Below, in pieces: positions 6,148-6,930 of a stretch of DNA of 6,930 nucleotides. Positions within the stretch are counted from its first letter, which is position 1, and the number at the start of each line of letters is the position of its first letter. The position numbers and the translations under genes are program-made. The notes below the pieces were generated by a model, which was given only the letters and a program-made list of their open reading frames with translations, searched no databases and was not told where the DNA came from. Location: contig CAAGKD010000162.1 in NCBI GenBank assembly GCA_900770335.1, positions 1-6,930 on the forward strand. The letters are read 5' to 3'. The stretch is from an uncultured Sutterella sp. Its GTDB lineage: Bacteria > Pseudomonadota > Gammaproteobacteria > Burkholderiales > Burkholderiaceae_F.

Positions 6148-6445
6148 TCAGAGCGCGCGCGACTGCATCCGCTTGACTTCAAGAACCTCCGTTCCGGCAA
6201 AGAGGCGCCGCATCGCCCCCGTCTCCCCCGGACGGGACCAGTCCGCCTCCAGAAACGCCGCGATCGTGCTGAGCATGAGCGTCTTGCCGAAGCGGCGAGG
6301 TCTGGTGCAAAGAGACGTAACGCCTCCATCCTCGATGGATGGAGCGGATCATCCGCGTCTTGTCCACGCAGTAAGCGCCCGCGCGCCACATGGCGGCGAA
6401 GTCGCTCCCGCCGATGAGAATTGGAGCCGGTGTCTGCAGCTTCAT
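6148..6445 (-). pseudogene. Remnant of an AAA-ATPase-like / PD-(D/E)XK nuclease family protein
   Basis: From the ATG at 6445 (a TTG at 6463 is possible) the frame gives the typical N-terminus of the AAA-ATPase-like family (PF09820): ILIGGSDFAAMWRAG, then AYCVDKTRMIRSI. The family continues with a P-loop of the form TRPRRFGKT. That P-loop is present (TRPRRFGKTLMLSTIAAFLE) but in another frame. One extra base within 6334-6343 (GATGGATGGA) separates the two halves. After correction the frame reads about 99 codons to a TGA at 6148-6150. Full members have roughly 500-570 residues, with a C-terminal PD-(D/E)XK nuclease-like domain that is wholly missing here. The gene is therefore both frameshifted and C-terminally deleted and almost certainly non-functional. 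Such genes are often present in many scattered copies in gut bacteria; their role is not well established. Confidence 0.82.
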
Positions 6446-6478
6446 GAAAAACTGCCCCGCCAAGATTCTTCCCGCAGT

Positions 6479-6930
6479 TTACCGAACCTGCCGGACGACC
6501 CCGTCCGCGCCCGCCCGCGCGACATCCGCGATCACGCCGCGAATGAGCTGGAACGCGGGATCCGCGTCCGTGCGCTCGTGCCAGCCCAAGCGCATCGTGA
6601 GAGTCGGCGCCCCGGGACCGAAGGGCAGCGCCGCAACACGCGCGGGATCGCAGACGAGCCTCGCCGCGGCCTCGGGCATCACCGCGCAGCAGTCCGAATG
6701 CTCGACGCACACGGGAGCGGCGAGAAAGAACGGCGTCACGACGGGGGCGGCCGACGCCGCGGGCGGATTGAACCAGCCGTTCGCCGGGCTGTTGGGCGCG
6801 CGGCTGCGGTTGGGCTGGGCGTTGACGAGGACCTGCCGCCAGGGGGCGAGGTCCTCGCGCTCGAGGAATCCCGCGCGCCTCGCAACCGCTTCGAGCGGGT
6901 GCCCGCGCTGCACGACGCACACGTAGGGCG
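6479..6930 (-). CDS. LysR-family transcriptional regulator, C-terminal part (cut by window edge)
   Basis: The frame is open from the right edge to a TAA at 6479-6481 and gives the last 149 or so residues. The DNA-binding helix-turn-helix, at the N-terminus in this family, lies outside the window. What is visible is the second half of the effector-binding domain: PYVCVVQRGHPL marks entry into subdomain II, EHSDCCAVMPEAAARLV is the usual helix-strand segment, and MRLGWHERTDADPAFQLIRGVI is the family's C-terminal 'W-H-x-R-x-x-x-D-P' type ending. The cytoplasmic protein would bind DNA near its target promoters and respond to a small molecule that cannot be named from this part. The ATPase remnant begins 33 bases downstream on the same strand. 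Control of the flavoprotein gene is possible by position only. Confidence 0.85.
   Translation of the reverse strand, partial: PYVCVVQRGHPLEAVARRAGFLEREDLAPWRQVLVNAQPNRSRAPNSPANGWFNPPAASAAPVVTPFFLAAPVCVEHSDCCAVMPEAAARLVCDPARVAALPFGPGAPTLTMRLGWHERTDADPAFQLIRGVIADVARAGADGVVRQVR

Noticed and set aside
6027..6920. Upstream extension of the flavoprotein frame through 6920
   Set aside because: It would cross the ATPase remnant and the LysR gene in the wrong frame, and it would bury the signal peptide that begins at 6026 behind a good ribosome site.

Overview
The window is very GC-rich DNA (by eye about two thirds or more G+C) from a bacterium. It holds a lysine/diaminopimelate biosynthesis cluster on the + strand (476-4103). 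Facing it on the - strand (4221-6930) are a secreted respiratory flavoprotein, a broken AAA-ATPase-like gene and the end of a LysR-type regulator. The exported FMN/FAD 'flavocytochrome c' type reductase, the LysR regulator and the base composition are what I would expect in an anaerobic gut betaproteobacterium such as the Sutterellaceae. That placement is inference; no rRNA or taxonomic marker is present.

Layout. Bases 1-475 show no convincing gene, only small inverted repeats, and contain no TA dinucleotide. Then come dapA (476-1366), dapB (1389-2105), a DapH-type tetrahydrodipicolinate N-acetyltransferase (2164-2871), a strong hairpin (2924-2962), and an M20-family amidohydrolase that fits N-acetyl-diaminopimelate deacetylase (3000-4103). 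A perfect 18-bp-stem hairpin (4123-4179) and a GC palindrome (4190-4209) separate this cluster from the convergent flavoprotein gene (4221-6026, minus). Upstream of the flavoprotein are a ribosome-site hairpin and a candidate sigma-70 promoter. Beyond these lies a frameshifted, C-terminally deleted AAA-ATPase-like remnant (6148-6445, minus). The C-terminal half of a LysR-family regulator (6479-6930, minus) runs off the right edge.

How the genes work together. DapA condenses pyruvate with aspartate semialdehyde and DapB reduces the product to tetrahydrodipicolinate. DapH acetylates that product and, after a transamination not encoded here, the M20 enzyme would remove the acetyl group to give LL-diaminopimelate. 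This is the acetylase branch, not the succinylase (DapD/DapE) branch usual in Proteobacteria, and the proteins resemble Clostridia-type homologues. The flavoprotein is a separate unit. It has the fumarate-reductase/urocanate-reductase fold, but every fumarate-binding and catalytic residue I could align is changed. It probably acts on an unknown substrate and is the most interesting item in the window.
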